A DNA stretch of 48,827 nucleotides from Eubacterium sp. ER2 (lineage in GTDB: Bacteria > Bacillota > Clostridia > Lachnospirales > Lachnospiraceae): positions 1 to 48,827 of the forward strand of contig NZ_JPJE01000011.1 of assembly GCF_000765215.1 (NCBI RefSeq), written 5' to 3'. The translations under genes were made by a program, and so were the position numbers. Positions 1 through 8,014 of the stretch are shown in pieces (the stretch's first letter is position 1; each line of letters begins with the position of its first letter). The notes beneath the pieces were generated by a model. It ran no database searches, was not told where the DNA came from, and was given only the letters and a program-made list of their open reading frames with translations.

Positions 1-2
1 TC

Positions 3-104
3 CCGGTGCCGGACTATGTGGAGGAGAACGTGAGCACCAAGGTGGTGAAGATCATCCAGAGCTACACCGGTGTGGTGGATAAGATGGTGTGGAGGAAATG
101 GTAA
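3..104 (+). CDS. 3' end of a sugar nucleotide epimerase-like gene (partial)
   Basis: Reading frame open from the window edge to a TAA at 102-104, encoding the last 33 residues of a protein. The tail has the pattern NVSTKVVKIIQSYTG followed by KMVWRKW. I recall similar C-termini (NVS-K-V-IQSYT--V---VWKK) from non-hydrolysing UDP-N-acetylhexosamine 2-epimerases of the WecB/FnlC type used in surface polysaccharide synthesis; this is from memory, not a search. The GC-rich codons match the resident genes at 7.9 kb onward and contrast with the AT-rich sequence that begins right after the stop, so this is probably resident chromosome next to an accessory block. Confidence 0.45.
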   Translation, partial: PVPDYVEENVSTKVVKIIQSYTGVVDKMVWRKW

Positions 105-286
105 TACGTAATAGGTAATCCATCTGACGCCAGCGAAATTTTGAATTTTTATAAATAGACCTGTGAGAAAACATAGTATCTACGATATAAGATAATATTA
201 AATTGTAAAGAATAAGAAAGAACAACATTTCCCTTTATGCTTTTATTAGACAGTGTTAAAATACAACAAAAGGAAGGAGGAATATT

Positions 287-460
287 ATGAATTATGCATG
301 TGTTTCGAACCGTCCATTTGTTACAAGGAAAAATCTGAGCATTAAAAAGAACTTGTCTCCAGAAGAGAAGGACAGAAGGGAATTTATTCGCTCCCATAAG
401 TTTTCAGTTGTTGTAGATCCAGCTACAAAAAAGGCTGAAGTAAAGATTACAAAGAGGTAG
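287..460 (+). CDS. 57-aa basic protein, possible antitoxin partner
   Basis: A short ORF with a strong ribosome site (AAGGAAGGAGG ending 7 bases before ATG 287). It is a charged, lysine-rich 57-residue protein (LSPEEKDRREF in the middle, a KKAEVKITKR tail) with no membrane segment and no motif I recognise. It ends one base before the ATG of the following GNAT gene, so the two are almost certainly translated as a pair. GNAT toxins of the TacT/AtaT type are normally preceded by a DNA-binding antitoxin of about 90 residues; this one is shorter and not a recognisable ribbon-helix-helix protein. The antitoxin role is inferred from position only. Confidence 0.55.
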   Translation: MNYACVSNRPFVTRKNLSIKKNLSPEEKDRREFIRSHKFSVVVDPATKKAEVKITKR

Positions 461-461
461 T

Positions 462-932
462 ATGGATAATACAGGAATTAATGTTGTTCTATATGATGCC
501 AGTCTGCAAAAGCTGGCATCATCTTTCCATTCGGGCAATGATTATCTTGATCGTTTCTTGAAAAGTTCCATTTCTTTAGATGATAATTTTGGAAAAACTT
601 ATGTGTTTTTGTCTGATGATAATCAGACAATCATAGGATACTATAATTTTGAGCTGGGATATATTAAACAGTTTGATACCGGCATTACTCGGAAAATAGG
701 TGGCGCTGTACATATTAACTGCTTTGTGCTGGATGAGAAGTATCATGGTTTAGTACAGGCGGTGACAGAAAAAGGTCTGAAGATTAATTTGTCAGATATT
801 CTTCTTGACGACTGTATGAGCAGGATTGAAGAAATTCGGAGAAATCATCTTGGCTTTATGTTTGTTACATTGAATTCTACCAAAGAAGGGTATAGTCTAT
901 ATTTAAGAAATGGTTTTTGTATATTACGATGA
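462..932 (+). CDS. GNAT-family acetyltransferase, TacT/AtaT-toxin-like
   Basis: 156 residues resembling GNAT enzymes of the toxin class: an N-terminal F-S-G-N-DYLDRFLK segment (compare FxCGxxxLDxFL), a central GYYNFELGYI strand, and a C-terminal YSLYLRNGF motif matching the Y-K-GF ending of GNAT folds. Toxins of this class acetylate aminoacyl-tRNA. The central acetyl-CoA loop is weakly conserved; the usual RxxGxG/A is not clear. The stop at 930-932 falls 3 bases before the left end of an IS21-family element, and relatives usually continue a few residues past the GF motif, so the C-terminus may be truncated. It is coupled to the 57-aa gene upstream. Family membership is likely; toxin function is inferred. 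Confidence 0.6.
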   Translation: MDNTGINVVLYDASLQKLASSFHSGNDYLDRFLKSSISLDDNFGKTYVFLSDDNQTIIGYYNFELGYIKQFDTGITRKIGGAVHINCFVLDEKYHGLVQAVTEKGLKINLSDILLDDCMSRIEEIRRNHLGFMFVTLNSTKEGYSLYLRNGFCILR

Positions 933-935
933 AAA

Positions 936-1010
936 TGTACCCCTGTTCCGGAGGAACGGATACCGTAAGTCCGGGACTATGATACTGCGAGTCCGGAGCA
1001 GGGATACCGC
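936..1010. repeat. IS21 left-end transposase-binding repeats
   Basis: Three tandem units about 22 bp apart: GTTCCGGAGGAACGGATACC, AAGTCCGGGACTATGATACT and GAGTCCGGAGCAGGGATACC. Each has a CCGG block near the front and a GATAC(C/T)G block near the back, matching units at the other end in inverted orientation. Confidence 0.7.
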
Positions 1011-1035
1011 ACTTAATTGATTGCTACTTGCGAGT

Positions 1036-1812
1036 TTACTCGCTTAATGCAGGATCTAATCCATATACTTCCCGCATGGATCTGTAATTCGCAGGATCAG
1101 TCGGAATGATGTTGATCTTGTATGCATCATGCTTGATGCGGTCCAGGATTGCTTCTGAGAGGGGACTATCATCACCACCAAGCTGATCATACCACCCATT
1201 GGAATCATACTGGGAACAGAAGATGGTAGATGACTTCCTGCGTCTCCTGTGGAGAAGCTCCAGAATGTCATGCTGTTCGGATTCTGTGGGTTTCAGCAGA
1301 AGCCATTCATCAATGATCAGCAGAATCGGGTTGGCGTATTTTCCTTGGACCTTTTTGTATGTGCCGTCATTACGAGCCATCTCCAGTTCCAGGAGCAGAT
1401 CCGGCAGGCGAATATACTTCGTCTTGTAACGCTGTTTGCAGGCTTCCATCCCGAATGCGCATGCCAGATAGGTCTTCCCGCTCCCAGTAGCTCCGGTAAT
1501 AAAGAGATTCCTGTGTTCTGTGATGTATTCACAGGTTGCAAGCCGCTCAATCAAAGAACGGTTCAGCTTGCGCCCGGAAGTATAGTTAATATCGCCAATG
1601 TATGCGTCCGGCTGGTCAAATCCGGCATTACGGATCAGACGCTTCAGGCTGTTACTCTTGCGGTTGCTATATTCGATATCCACCAGCATCCCGAAACGAT
1701 CCTCAAAAGGAATCCCTTTCATCCTTGGGTCCTCCATCTGGGTGCGGAATGCATCTGACATAGAAGTCAGGCGCATTTCAATGAGTTTATCTATCGTGCT
1801 TTGTGTGGTCAT
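1036..1812 (-). CDS. istB: IS21 helper ATPase IstB
   Basis: 258 residues, the usual IstB length. An AAA+ ATPase related to DnaC that activates the IstA transposase and selects the target. Walker A GATGSGKT at residues 107-114; Walker B region ILLIIDEW at about 163-170; the N-terminal part (MTTQSTIDKLIEMRL) is typical of IstB. It lies 6 bases downstream of istA in the same direction and is probably translationally coupled. The gene appears intact, so the element could still encode its transposition machinery. Confidence 0.93.
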   Translation of the reverse strand: MTTQSTIDKLIEMRLTSMSDAFRTQMEDPRMKGIPFEDRFGMLVDIEYSNRKSNSLKRLIRNAGFDQPDAYIGDINYTSGRKLNRSLIERLATCEYITEHRNLFITGATGSGKTYLACAFGMEACKQRYKTKYIRLPDLLLELEMARNDGTYKKVQGKYANPILLIIDEWLLLKPTESEQHDILELLHRRRRKSSTIFCSQYDSNGWYDQLGGDDSPLSEAILDRIKHDAYKINIIPTDPANYRSMREVYGLDPALSE

Positions 1813-1818
1813 GGTTCC

Positions 1819-3378
1819 TTACCTCCTGTAGTAATCCGCTCCTCTTGTAAGCGCATGGCTGTTCTTTGTTGGCTCTGTATGGCTGCTTGTTGCTGCTCCC
1901 TTGTCCGGCATCTCCAGCTGATCGTTTCCGGTATCAAGGATGTTCTTGATACTCTTATAACTGGGAGTAGCCGTAAAAGAGAGCGCTTTCCGGCAGGCGG
2001 CTTCCAAACGGTCAACAGAATATTTGTCGGCCAGTTTCAAAAGCCCCATACAACTGCGGTAGGACTGCTGTTCTACACGCTTGGAGGCAAGGATCGCATC
2101 TACTACCTGGCAGGTACTGGAGCCGATCCGCTCCGCCCATTTGCGGAAACGGTCACCGTTCCATTCCAGATACTGTTGGTGGGACTCCGGCATATGCTCT
2201 GTAACCGTACTGTATTGCCCTTTACGGCCATAAAGACGGCGATGGGACGCAATCCGGTTGTGATTGTAAAAAATCTCAACAGTTTTATCTGTAACCCGTA
2301 CATCAACTTTGCGCTTTATATATTCATAAGGAACTGAGTATAGCATTCCGGCAAAGGATATGTGATAATTGAACTGAACGGTGGCTTGTTTCCATTCCGC
2401 CAGTTCATATGGGGTAGCAGGTAAAGGTGCCAAGAGTGGCAGTTCTTCGTCGCGGAAGATCTCATACCGGCTGCCCTCTTTCTTTTGGAAAGGGCGATGG
2501 CTGAAATCTTCCAGCTTCTGTCGGATTGCCCGGTTTAATTCATCAAGGGAAAAGAACTGCTCATTACGCAGGGCTGCAGTGATCCATGTGGAAATATTGC
2601 CTACACTGCCCTCGGCATTGGGCTTGTCCTTTGGAGCCCGGACACGGGCTGGAATAACCGCAGTGCCATAGTGCTCTGCCATCTCCTGATAGACAGCATT
2701 GATGCGCTGATCTTTCCAGCCCTTATTGTGCTCTACAGCAGTACGGCAGTTGTCCGGCACGAGAATCTTAGCAACACCGCCAAAGTACTCGTACATATGG
2801 ACATGAGCAGTGATCCATGATGGCTGCTTTTCATCCATGAATGCTTCTACGTATGGGTACTGGCTGTAGGTCATGACTCCTACGAAGATGTGAGCATCCA
2901 AGATTTCGCCGGTATCCGGATCAATGATGTGTGCCGGATCTCCAGCCCAATCTACTTCAACCTGTTCTGCAGGTTTTCGATTGATATGCATAGTGGCACG
3001 GCGCTTCTGCTCATCCTGCTGGATGTAATAGCAGAACTGGGAATACATAAGCGGCTCATCTCCGGAGAGGCGGCATTCCTCAAGGTACTCTGCCCAGAGA
3101 AGCTTCTTATTTACTCCATTGCGGAGAAGTTCCTTGCGGATATGCTCGTAATCAGGCATCCGCTTTGATATGGCAGGTTTTGCTTTCGAATCAGGAAAAA
3201 GCAGACTGCCAAGGACGGGATCTGTTAGTTTAGGATCCAGCGGCCATGAAAGGTTCTGCTCCCTTGCAGCTTTCAGCACCTTGTTGACGGTTGTTTTAGA
3301 TGCATTGCAGCTGAGGGCAATGTTGGTTTGACTAAGACCTAATCCGGATAGCCGGATGATCTCGCGATACTTGGTCAT
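1819..3378 (-). CDS. istA: IS21 transposase IstA (DDE integrase core)
   Basis: 519 residues. N-terminal helix-turn-helix (GLSQTNIALSCNASKTTVNK, about residues 14-33) that binds the terminal repeats, then an RNase H-fold integrase core with the DDE triad: D143 in VEVDWAGD, D209 in LVPDNCRT and E256 in KPNAEGSVGN. A C-terminal beta-barrel-like region follows. It carries out cut-and-paste strand transfer together with IstB. No frameshift is visible. The start is the ATG at 3378, directly inside the right-end repeat array that probably holds the promoter. Confidence 0.93.
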   Translation of the reverse strand: MTKYREIIRLSGLGLSQTNIALSCNASKTTVNKVLKAAREQNLSWPLDPKLTDPVLGSLLFPDSKAKPAISKRMPDYEHIRKELLRNGVNKKLLWAEYLEECRLSGDEPLMYSQFCYYIQQDEQKRRATMHINRKPAEQVEVDWAGDPAHIIDPDTGEILDAHIFVGVMTYSQYPYVEAFMDEKQPSWITAHVHMYEYFGGVAKILVPDNCRTAVEHNKGWKDQRINAVYQEMAEHYGTAVIPARVRAPKDKPNAEGSVGNISTWITAALRNEQFFSLDELNRAIRQKLEDFSHRPFQKKEGSRYEIFRDEELPLLAPLPATPYELAEWKQATVQFNYHISFAGMLYSVPYEYIKRKVDVRVTDKTVEIFYNHNRIASHRRLYGRKGQYSTVTEHMPESHQQYLEWNGDRFRKWAERIGSSTCQVVDAILASKRVEQQSYRSCMGLLKLADKYSVDRLEAACRKALSFTATPSYKSIKNILDTGNDQLEMPDKGAATSSHTEPTKNSHALTRGADYYRR

Positions 3379-3434
3379 AAACGATGACCTCCTTTGTAAT
3401 GTATTTACGCTTCAAAGCGTATGGATACATTATA

Positions 3435-3557
3435 AAGAAAATCGGTATCCTTTGACCGGAATCACGGTATTCACTGCCCAGAATTGCGGTATCCATCAAA
3501 GCGGAATCACGGTACCGTGTTTCCGGAATGACGGTTCAGAATCGTCCGGAATACTCA
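3435..3557. repeat. IS21 right-end transposase-binding repeats
   Basis: On the minus strand, units begin ATTCCGGACGATTC, ATTCCGGAAACACGG, ATTCCGCTTTGATGG, ATTCTGGGCAGTG and ATTCCGGTCAAAGG, each ending in (T/A)ACCG and spaced about 22 bp. They mirror the left-end array. They lie between istA and the element end, where IS21 promoter and binding sites normally sit. Confidence 0.7.
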
Positions 3558-3577
3558 GTAAGAGGAAAACAGTATAA

Positions 3578-4177
3578 GGATCCCGGCTCTCCCTGTACGA
3601 GCACCAGTCCACCTACAGCCCCAACCTTCCGCCGCCCCAGTCTATCATCTTCTACAACGGGGAGGAGAAACAGCCTGACAGGCGGATACTGCGGCTGTCC
3701 GACTTGTACGAGGTGGAGGAAGAGGAGCATAAGCTGGAGCTGGAGGCGGTGATGCTGAATATCAACGTGGGCCACAATCCGGAGCTTATGAGGGCGTGTA
3801 AGACCCTGGCGGACTATGCCAAGTACACAGCCCGCATAAGAAGCTATGCCGCGGAGCTGCCCATAGAAGAGGCGGTGGAGCGCACGATAACGGAATGTAT
3901 TCGGGAGGGGATCCTTGAAGAGTTTTTAAGGAAATATCGAGCGGAGGCAAAGAGGATGAGCATATATGAGTATGACCAGGCGAGGCATATAAGACAAGAG
4001 CGGGAGGAAGCCTGGGAAGAAGGCAGACAGACAGGCAAACAGGAGGGAAAGCAGGAAGAAAAACGGACTATAGCTCTCAATCTTGTGAAAATGGGCATGG
4101 CAGCGGAACAGATTGCTCAGGCTATTGGAGAGGAGACTGTTCTGGTTGAAGAGTGGTTGACTGATACTGACAAATGA
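3578..4177 (+). pseudogene. 5'-truncated Rpn-family recombination-promoting nuclease
   Basis: C-terminal two thirds of a PD-(D/E)XK Rpn (PDDEXK transposase-related) protein. The frame opens after a TAA at 3575, starts immediately with a conserved internal segment (RLSLYEHQSTYSPN, then IIFYNGEE, LRLSDLYE, LEAVMLNINVGHN) and runs to a C-terminal tail rich in GKQEGKQEEKR. There is no start codon or ribosome site before the conserved region; the catalytic N-terminus is missing. The break lies within about 40 bases of the IS21 right end, so a deletion next to the element is the likely cause. An internal ATG at 3704 exists but would give only the regulatory tail. Confidence 0.75.
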
Positions 4178-4244
4178 ATGAGATGGGCATAAAGAAAAAA
4201 TTTTTATAGAATAAAGGATAAAGGAGAAAGAGAGCGAGTCGTTT

Positions 4245-4570
4245 TTACCAGCCTTTATCTACCGTACAAGGCCTATGGAATTCGCCCATTTCTTTATACA
4301 TGAAAAGATGATTTGGTGCCATGCCTTTTTCAGAGGTTTCCATAAGCTTCGCATGAGCAGAACTCTTTGGGACGGATTTTATGACAGACTGGTTTGTTGT
4401 TTCGATAGTGCGGTACTGTGGATAGACACCTGTTTTTTATAAATAGCAGCTTTTTAATCCGGATTATCTTTTACAGAAAGCCCCTGCTCCTCTAAAAAAG
4501 TTGGGATATGTTCCTGAAGGTTTGCGGATTCACGGCAGATAATGTTCAAGGAGGAACAGCCGATGATTGT
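4245..4570 (-). pseudogene. degraded coding remnants, unrecognised
   Basis: This otherwise gene-less stretch has two short open segments on the minus strand with protein-like composition: 4454-4570 (ending LEEQGLSVKDNPD then stop) and 4245-4436 (containing MAPNHLFMYKEMGEF, ending at TAA 4245) in another frame. Read in order they could be one protein broken by a frameshift. I recognise no family. The rest of 4178-4562 shows only AT-rich sequence and the ribosome site of the next gene. Confidence 0.3.
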
Positions 4571-5398
4571 TTATGAGTATGTTATGAAATGCGACACGGG
4601 GTTTGCGCCTAATCCGTTTTACGGAACATGCACATTGGCTTGCTGTAAGCCCAGGATACGAAAGGGGATTAAAAATTATTTGTATGAAAAAGTCAAAGAG
4701 AACATAAAAGAAAGGATAAAGCTTGAAAGAAGCAAACCGTTAGGATAAAAAAGGAAGTTATAGATCAAAAATGGAAAGGATTTTTAAAGAGTAATCCGGA
4801 AGTGTTATCTGAACTGGGCTGTGTGTCTAAGGAAGAGTTTATTACAAAACAGGATATCTTTGTCATCGGCCTGGCGGGTAAAAGCTTGCTGCCAAGGCTG
4901 GGACGAGAAAAAGAAGAAAAGCTGCCTATGGTATATGTCATGCGTGTCACTGACATATTAACATACGATGAATATTATGTAGATGGAAGATGCCAGAAGA
5001 AAATACCAAGGGAGTTTGATGTTCATGATGCAAACAATAATTCTAACATTGCTTACTGCGGAGATAATATTTATAGTGAGGGAAAACTTGCAGTAGAATC
5101 TTCATTTCATCATGAAAACGGTATTACAAATAAGAAAAATTTGAAAACGGATCTGTTTGGCGAATGTGTATTACTCTCCAGCCAGGGAAATTATATATAT
5201 TACGGCCAGCACGCGGATGGAGAAACGGATATAGGGGAAGTATACAGGTATGCCGGTCATAAGAGGTTTTATTTTAACAATAATTCGGATGAAAATAAAA
5301 AGCTGAAGAACTTTATCAGTGGATTTGATGCGATTGAAAAAAAGGGGATTATCGCACCGCCGATCAACAGTAAGATCAGAATGGAGGATATCATATAA
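4563..5398 (+). pseudogene. Nmad2-like protein gene split by a frameshift
   Basis: Two ORFs in different frames make one recognisable protein. The first (ATG 4563, ribosome site AAGGAGG 10 bases upstream, to TAA 4748) has DTGFAPNPFYGTCTLACCKP, the hallmark start of nucleotide-modification-associated domain 2 (Nmad2). The second frame, open from 4727 to 5398, continues with DIFVIGLAGKSL, VYVMRVTDILTYDEYY, CGDNIY and CVLLSSQGNYIYYG, the rest of the domain. The frames overlap at 4727-4748 and no start codon serves the second part, so one indel fits best. Nmad2 proteins are known mainly from phage and mobile loci linked to modified DNA bases; their activity is not established. Confidence 0.7.
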
Positions 5399-5476
5399 AA
5401 GCTGTAATTTCCAGGAAGGATTAAGAAGGCGATCATTGTACAGGATGATTTTGAAAGGAAAGCATGACTTTTTATT

Positions 5477-5517
5477 CCCCTGCATACATTGTAAAAAGAA
5501 TGTATGCAGGGGTTTTT
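5477..5517 (+). terminator. perfect 14-bp hairpin plus T5 abutting the spoIIID start
   Basis: Arms 5477-5490 and 5499-5512 (CCCCTGCATACATT and its exact complement), loop GTAAAAAG, then TTTTT at 5513-5517 directly before ATG 5518. It has the form of an intrinsic terminator. The only ribosome-site-like sequence for spoIIID (AGGGG, 5508-5512) is inside the 3' arm. Confidence 0.75.
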
Positions 5518-5772
5518 ATGAAAGAGTATATTGAGGAGAGGGCAGTGGAGATCGCATGTTATATCATTGAACATAAGGCAACCGTGAGGCAGACGGCAAA
5601 GCAGTTTGGGGTCAGTAAATCAACGATACATAAAGATGTCACCGAGCGGCTCCTCCAGATCAATCCGTCCCTGGCCCGGGAAGCGCGGAAGGTGCTGGAT
5701 ATGAATAAATCGGAGCGGCATATCCGGGGAGGGATGGCTACGAGAGAGAAATATCTTCATCAACATGGGTAA
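5518..5772 (+). CDS. spoIIID: sporulation transcription factor SpoIIID (complete copy)
   Basis: 84 residues from ATG 5518, aligned by memory over nearly the full length with Bacillus SpoIIID. It starts MKEYIEERAVEIACYIIEHK, has the helix-turn-helix VRQTAKQFGVSKSTIHKD (residues 22-39), then ERLLQINPSLAREARKVLD and the basic C-terminal RHIRGGMATREKY that contacts DNA. SpoIIID controls mother-cell genes, including sigK, during sporulation. A longer reading from 5464 crosses the hairpin and is not conserved, so it was not used. A second, 5'-truncated copy lies at 7746-7892. The hairpin immediately upstream makes its expression unusual. Confidence 0.9.
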   Translation: MKEYIEERAVEIACYIIEHKATVRQTAKQFGVSKSTIHKDVTERLLQINPSLAREARKVLDMNKSERHIRGGMATREKYLHQHG

Positions 5773-5857
5773 AGGGATATGGTCATCCGGTACAAAGAAA
5801 TGTGCCGGGTGATTTTTTGTATATTCTTGTGTTTGGACTATAAATCAGATAGAATTA

Positions 5858-5956
5858 GCTTTAGAAAGTTATTGTTTAGCTATAGGATTAGTCATAAAAA
5901 GTTATAGAATTAGTCATAGAAAGTCATAGTTTAGTCATAGAATTAGCTATAGCAAG
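5858..5956 (+). repeat. nine phased copies of a GTCATAG-type motif
   Basis: Consecutive units of 10-12 bp: GCTTTAGAAA, GTTATTGTTTA, GCTATAGGATTA, GTCATAAAAA, GTTATAGAATTA, GTCATAGAAA, GTCATAGTTTA, GTCATAGAATTA, GCTATAGCAAG. Consensus G(T/C)(C/T)ATAGAA(TTA), mean period 11 bp, close to one helical turn. The array ends 45 bases before the next gene and fills most of the 229-base gap 5773-6001. It resembles iterons or a cooperative operator. Confidence 0.75.
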
Positions 5957-6001
5957 AAAGTACCAAAGGAATATGCAGATAATTGGAGAGGACAGAAGTA
6001 T

Positions 6002-7678
6002 ATGATTTATACAGATATTCAATTGAAAGAAAAAATCATACAAATGATAGAGTCGTTTGAAAGTGAAGTCGTTGAATTTAAAGAAGCGAAAACAAACTAT
6101 TCATTTAATGATATTGGCAAATATTTTTCTGCGCTTAGCAATGAAGCAAATATCCGTGGCTTTCAGGAAGCGTGGCTGGTGTTTGGCATTTCTAATGACA
6201 AGAAATTTACAGGAACAGAATTCAGAAAACAAGGTGGGCTGCAGAGTCTGAAAAAGGAACTTGTAAATGGAACTAATGAACGGTTGACATTTTTGGAAAT
6301 TTATGAATTGAGTATGCATAAATGTCGGATTATAGCATTTCAGATTCCTCCGGCAATCAGAGGCATTCCTACAACATGGCAGGGCGCTGCTTATGCGAGG
6401 GAGCATGAATCATTATGTCCGCTCCCAATGAATAAAGTTGACTTGATTAGAAGTCAGATTGGAATGGATTGGTCTAAAGAGATTGTCAAAGAAGCATCAG
6501 TGGAAGATTTGGATCCGGTTGCAGTAAAAAAAGCGAGAGAGCTATTTTCAAAACGACAGAGCGATAGGGGAAAAGCTCAGGAGATCTTAAGCAAGTTGTC
6601 GGACGTGGAAGTACTAAATAAAGCAGGAATTACGATTAAAGGGAAAATAACAAGGACGGCCTTACTTTTACTTGGGAAAAGTGAATCAGCTTATTTTTTC
6701 GATGGCTTTATTCCGAGAATAACATGGACGCTTTATAATGCGGATAATTCAGTTAAAGCATATGAACATTTTGACATGCCGATGCTGCTTGCTGTTGATA
6801 AAGTCTACAATAAAATACGAAATGAAAAATATCGATATATAGCAGGGCAGCAGACGTTGTTTCCAGACGAAGTAAATCAGTATGAGCCCGAGCTGATTAA
6901 AGAGATTATAAATAACTGTATTGCACACCAAGACTATCGCATGAGAGGGAAAATTAATGTAGAGGAATTTGAAGACAAGCTGGTTTTTATCAACGAAGGG
7001 GCATTTATACCTGAGACAATAGAGACAGCTTTGGAACCGGGATATAAACCGCCATATTATAGAAATGTGTTTTTATGCAATGCAATGGTTAATTTGTATA
7101 TGATTGATACAAATTCAATGGGGATTCCAATGATGTATCAGATACAGAGGGATAAATGTTTTCCATTGCCAACATATGATTTAAGCATTGCGAACAGGGT
7201 AAGGGTTACGGTCTATGGAAAAATCCTGGACAAAAATTATACTCAGCTCTTGCATGCGGACACAGAATTAAATATGAGAATGGTATTTCTTTTGGACAAA
7301 GTACAAAAGAAAGAAGTAATCTCAAAAGAGAGTTTTAAGCTGCTGAAAAGACAGGGACTGGTAGAAGGCAGATATCCTAATATTTTTGTCTCTTTTAAGG
7401 TTGCAGATATTGTAGGGCAAAAGGCGGCTTATATTCGCAATAGAGGCTTGGAGGATGATATCTGTAAGCAGCTAATTGTGAAAGCATTAGAGGCAATGGG
7501 AGAAGCAAGTAAACGGGAAATAATGGAAGTGTTGGAAAATGCATTGCCGGAGGTTTTGGATGAGGGGCAGAAGTCAAAAAAAGTATCGAATTTACTACAG
7601 GCAATGAAGAAAGAAGGATTAGTGGCTGCAGAAGGAAAAACACGGCACGCGAAATGGATCTTACAGCAGAAGGAGTGA
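6002..7678 (+). CDS. AlbA_2 / HATPase_c_4 putative DNA-binding protein (Schlafen-related)
   Basis: 558 residues. Residues about 15-125 form an AlbA_2 (Schlafen AlbA-type nucleic-acid binding) domain, with ESFESEVVEFKEAK at its start. A middle section matches the GHKL-type ATP-binding domain found after AlbA_2: ELIKEIINNCIAHQDYR (N box with Asn and His) and VEEFEDKLVFINEGAF. The C-terminus (KREIMEVLENALPEV, then KKVSNLLQAMKKEGLVAAEG) is a winged-helix-like domain. Proteins of this layout are annotated as RNA-binding or transcriptional regulators and are common in mobile and defence islands; their exact role is unknown. The gene is AT-rich, unlike the resident spoIIID remnant downstream, and follows the phased repeat array, a possible self-operator. 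Confidence 0.75.
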   Translation: MIYTDIQLKEKIIQMIESFESEVVEFKEAKTNYSFNDIGKYFSALSNEANIRGFQEAWLVFGISNDKKFTGTEFRKQGGLQSLKKELVNGTNERLTFLEIYELSMHKCRIIAFQIPPAIRGIPTTWQGAAYAREHESLCPLPMNKVDLIRSQIGMDWSKEIVKEASVEDLDPVAVKKARELFSKRQSDRGKAQEILSKLSDVEVLNKAGITIKGKITRTALLLLGKSESAYFFDGFIPRITWTLYNADNSVKAYEHFDMPMLLAVDKVYNKIRNEKYRYIAGQQTLFPDEVNQYEPELIKEIINNCIAHQDYRMRGKINVEEFEDKLVFINEGAFIPETIETALEPGYKPPYYRNVFLCNAMVNLYMIDTNSMGIPMMYQIQRDKCFPLPTYDLSIANRVRVTVYGKILDKNYTQLLHADTELNMRMVFLLDKVQKKEVISKESFKLLKRQGLVEGRYPNIFVSFKVADIVGQKAAYIRNRGLEDDICKQLIVKALEAMGEASKREIMEVLENALPEVLDEGQKSKKVSNLLQAMKKEGLVAAEGKTRHAKWILQQKE

Positions 7679-7745
7679 ATTCATTTTAAATTTTGCACAT
7701 GAACAATTATATCCGAAATTTTTTATTCCTACCTTGACACGACCA

Positions 7746-7892
7746 GACGTGACCGACCGCCTTCTCCAGATCAACCCGGCCCTGGCGGCGGAGGCGAGGA
7801 AGATCCTGGATGTGAACAAGTCTGAGCGGCACATACGGGGCGGACTTGCCACCCGGGAAAAGTACAAGGGCATGCACCACCCGGCCTTGTGA
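7746..7892 (+). pseudogene. spoIIID: 3' fragment of a second spoIIID
   Basis: 48 codons to TGA 7890, reading DVTDRLLQINPALAAEARK, then VNKSERHIRGGLATREKY. This corresponds to SpoIIID from just after the helix-turn-helix to the end. It is about 75% identical to the same part of the complete copy at 5518-5772, with GC-rich codons like the resident genes that follow. No start or helix-turn-helix precedes it: upstream sequence (CCTTGACACGACCA) is unrelated. It is best read as the displaced 3' end of the resident gene after insertion or replacement by the block to its left. Confidence 0.85.
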
Positions 7893-8014
7893 ATTTGACT
7901 GATAATCAAAGAGAAATCGGGAGATATTCTCTAATTTTTAACAAACTTGTTATTTAAAAAACGATTTTCCTTGATTTCAGGATTGCCATCTGCTAGACTT
8001 AGCCACAAGACAAA

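Larger units (their letters stand above)
936..3538. mobile_element. IS21-family insertion sequence (istA-istB)
   Basis: Contains istA and istB on the minus strand, bounded by related ends. The left end starts TGTACCCC at 936 followed by three tandem 22-bp units (TTCCGG...GATACCG type, 943-1010). The right end, read inward, starts TGAACCGTCA at 3538 and has four to five like units (about 3435-3557). Such multiple terminal repeats are typical transposase-binding sites of IS21. One further unit lies outside 3538, so the true right end could be at 3557. No target-site duplication is visible for either choice (flanks GATGAAAA versus GAATCGTC or GTAAGAGG). Both neighbours (GNAT and Rpn) look truncated, suggesting a deletion next to the element. 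Confidence 0.85.

Noticed and set aside
149-397. 82-codon minus-strand ORF
   Set aside because: Antisense to the 57-aa gene, which has a strong ribosome site and is coupled to the GNAT gene.
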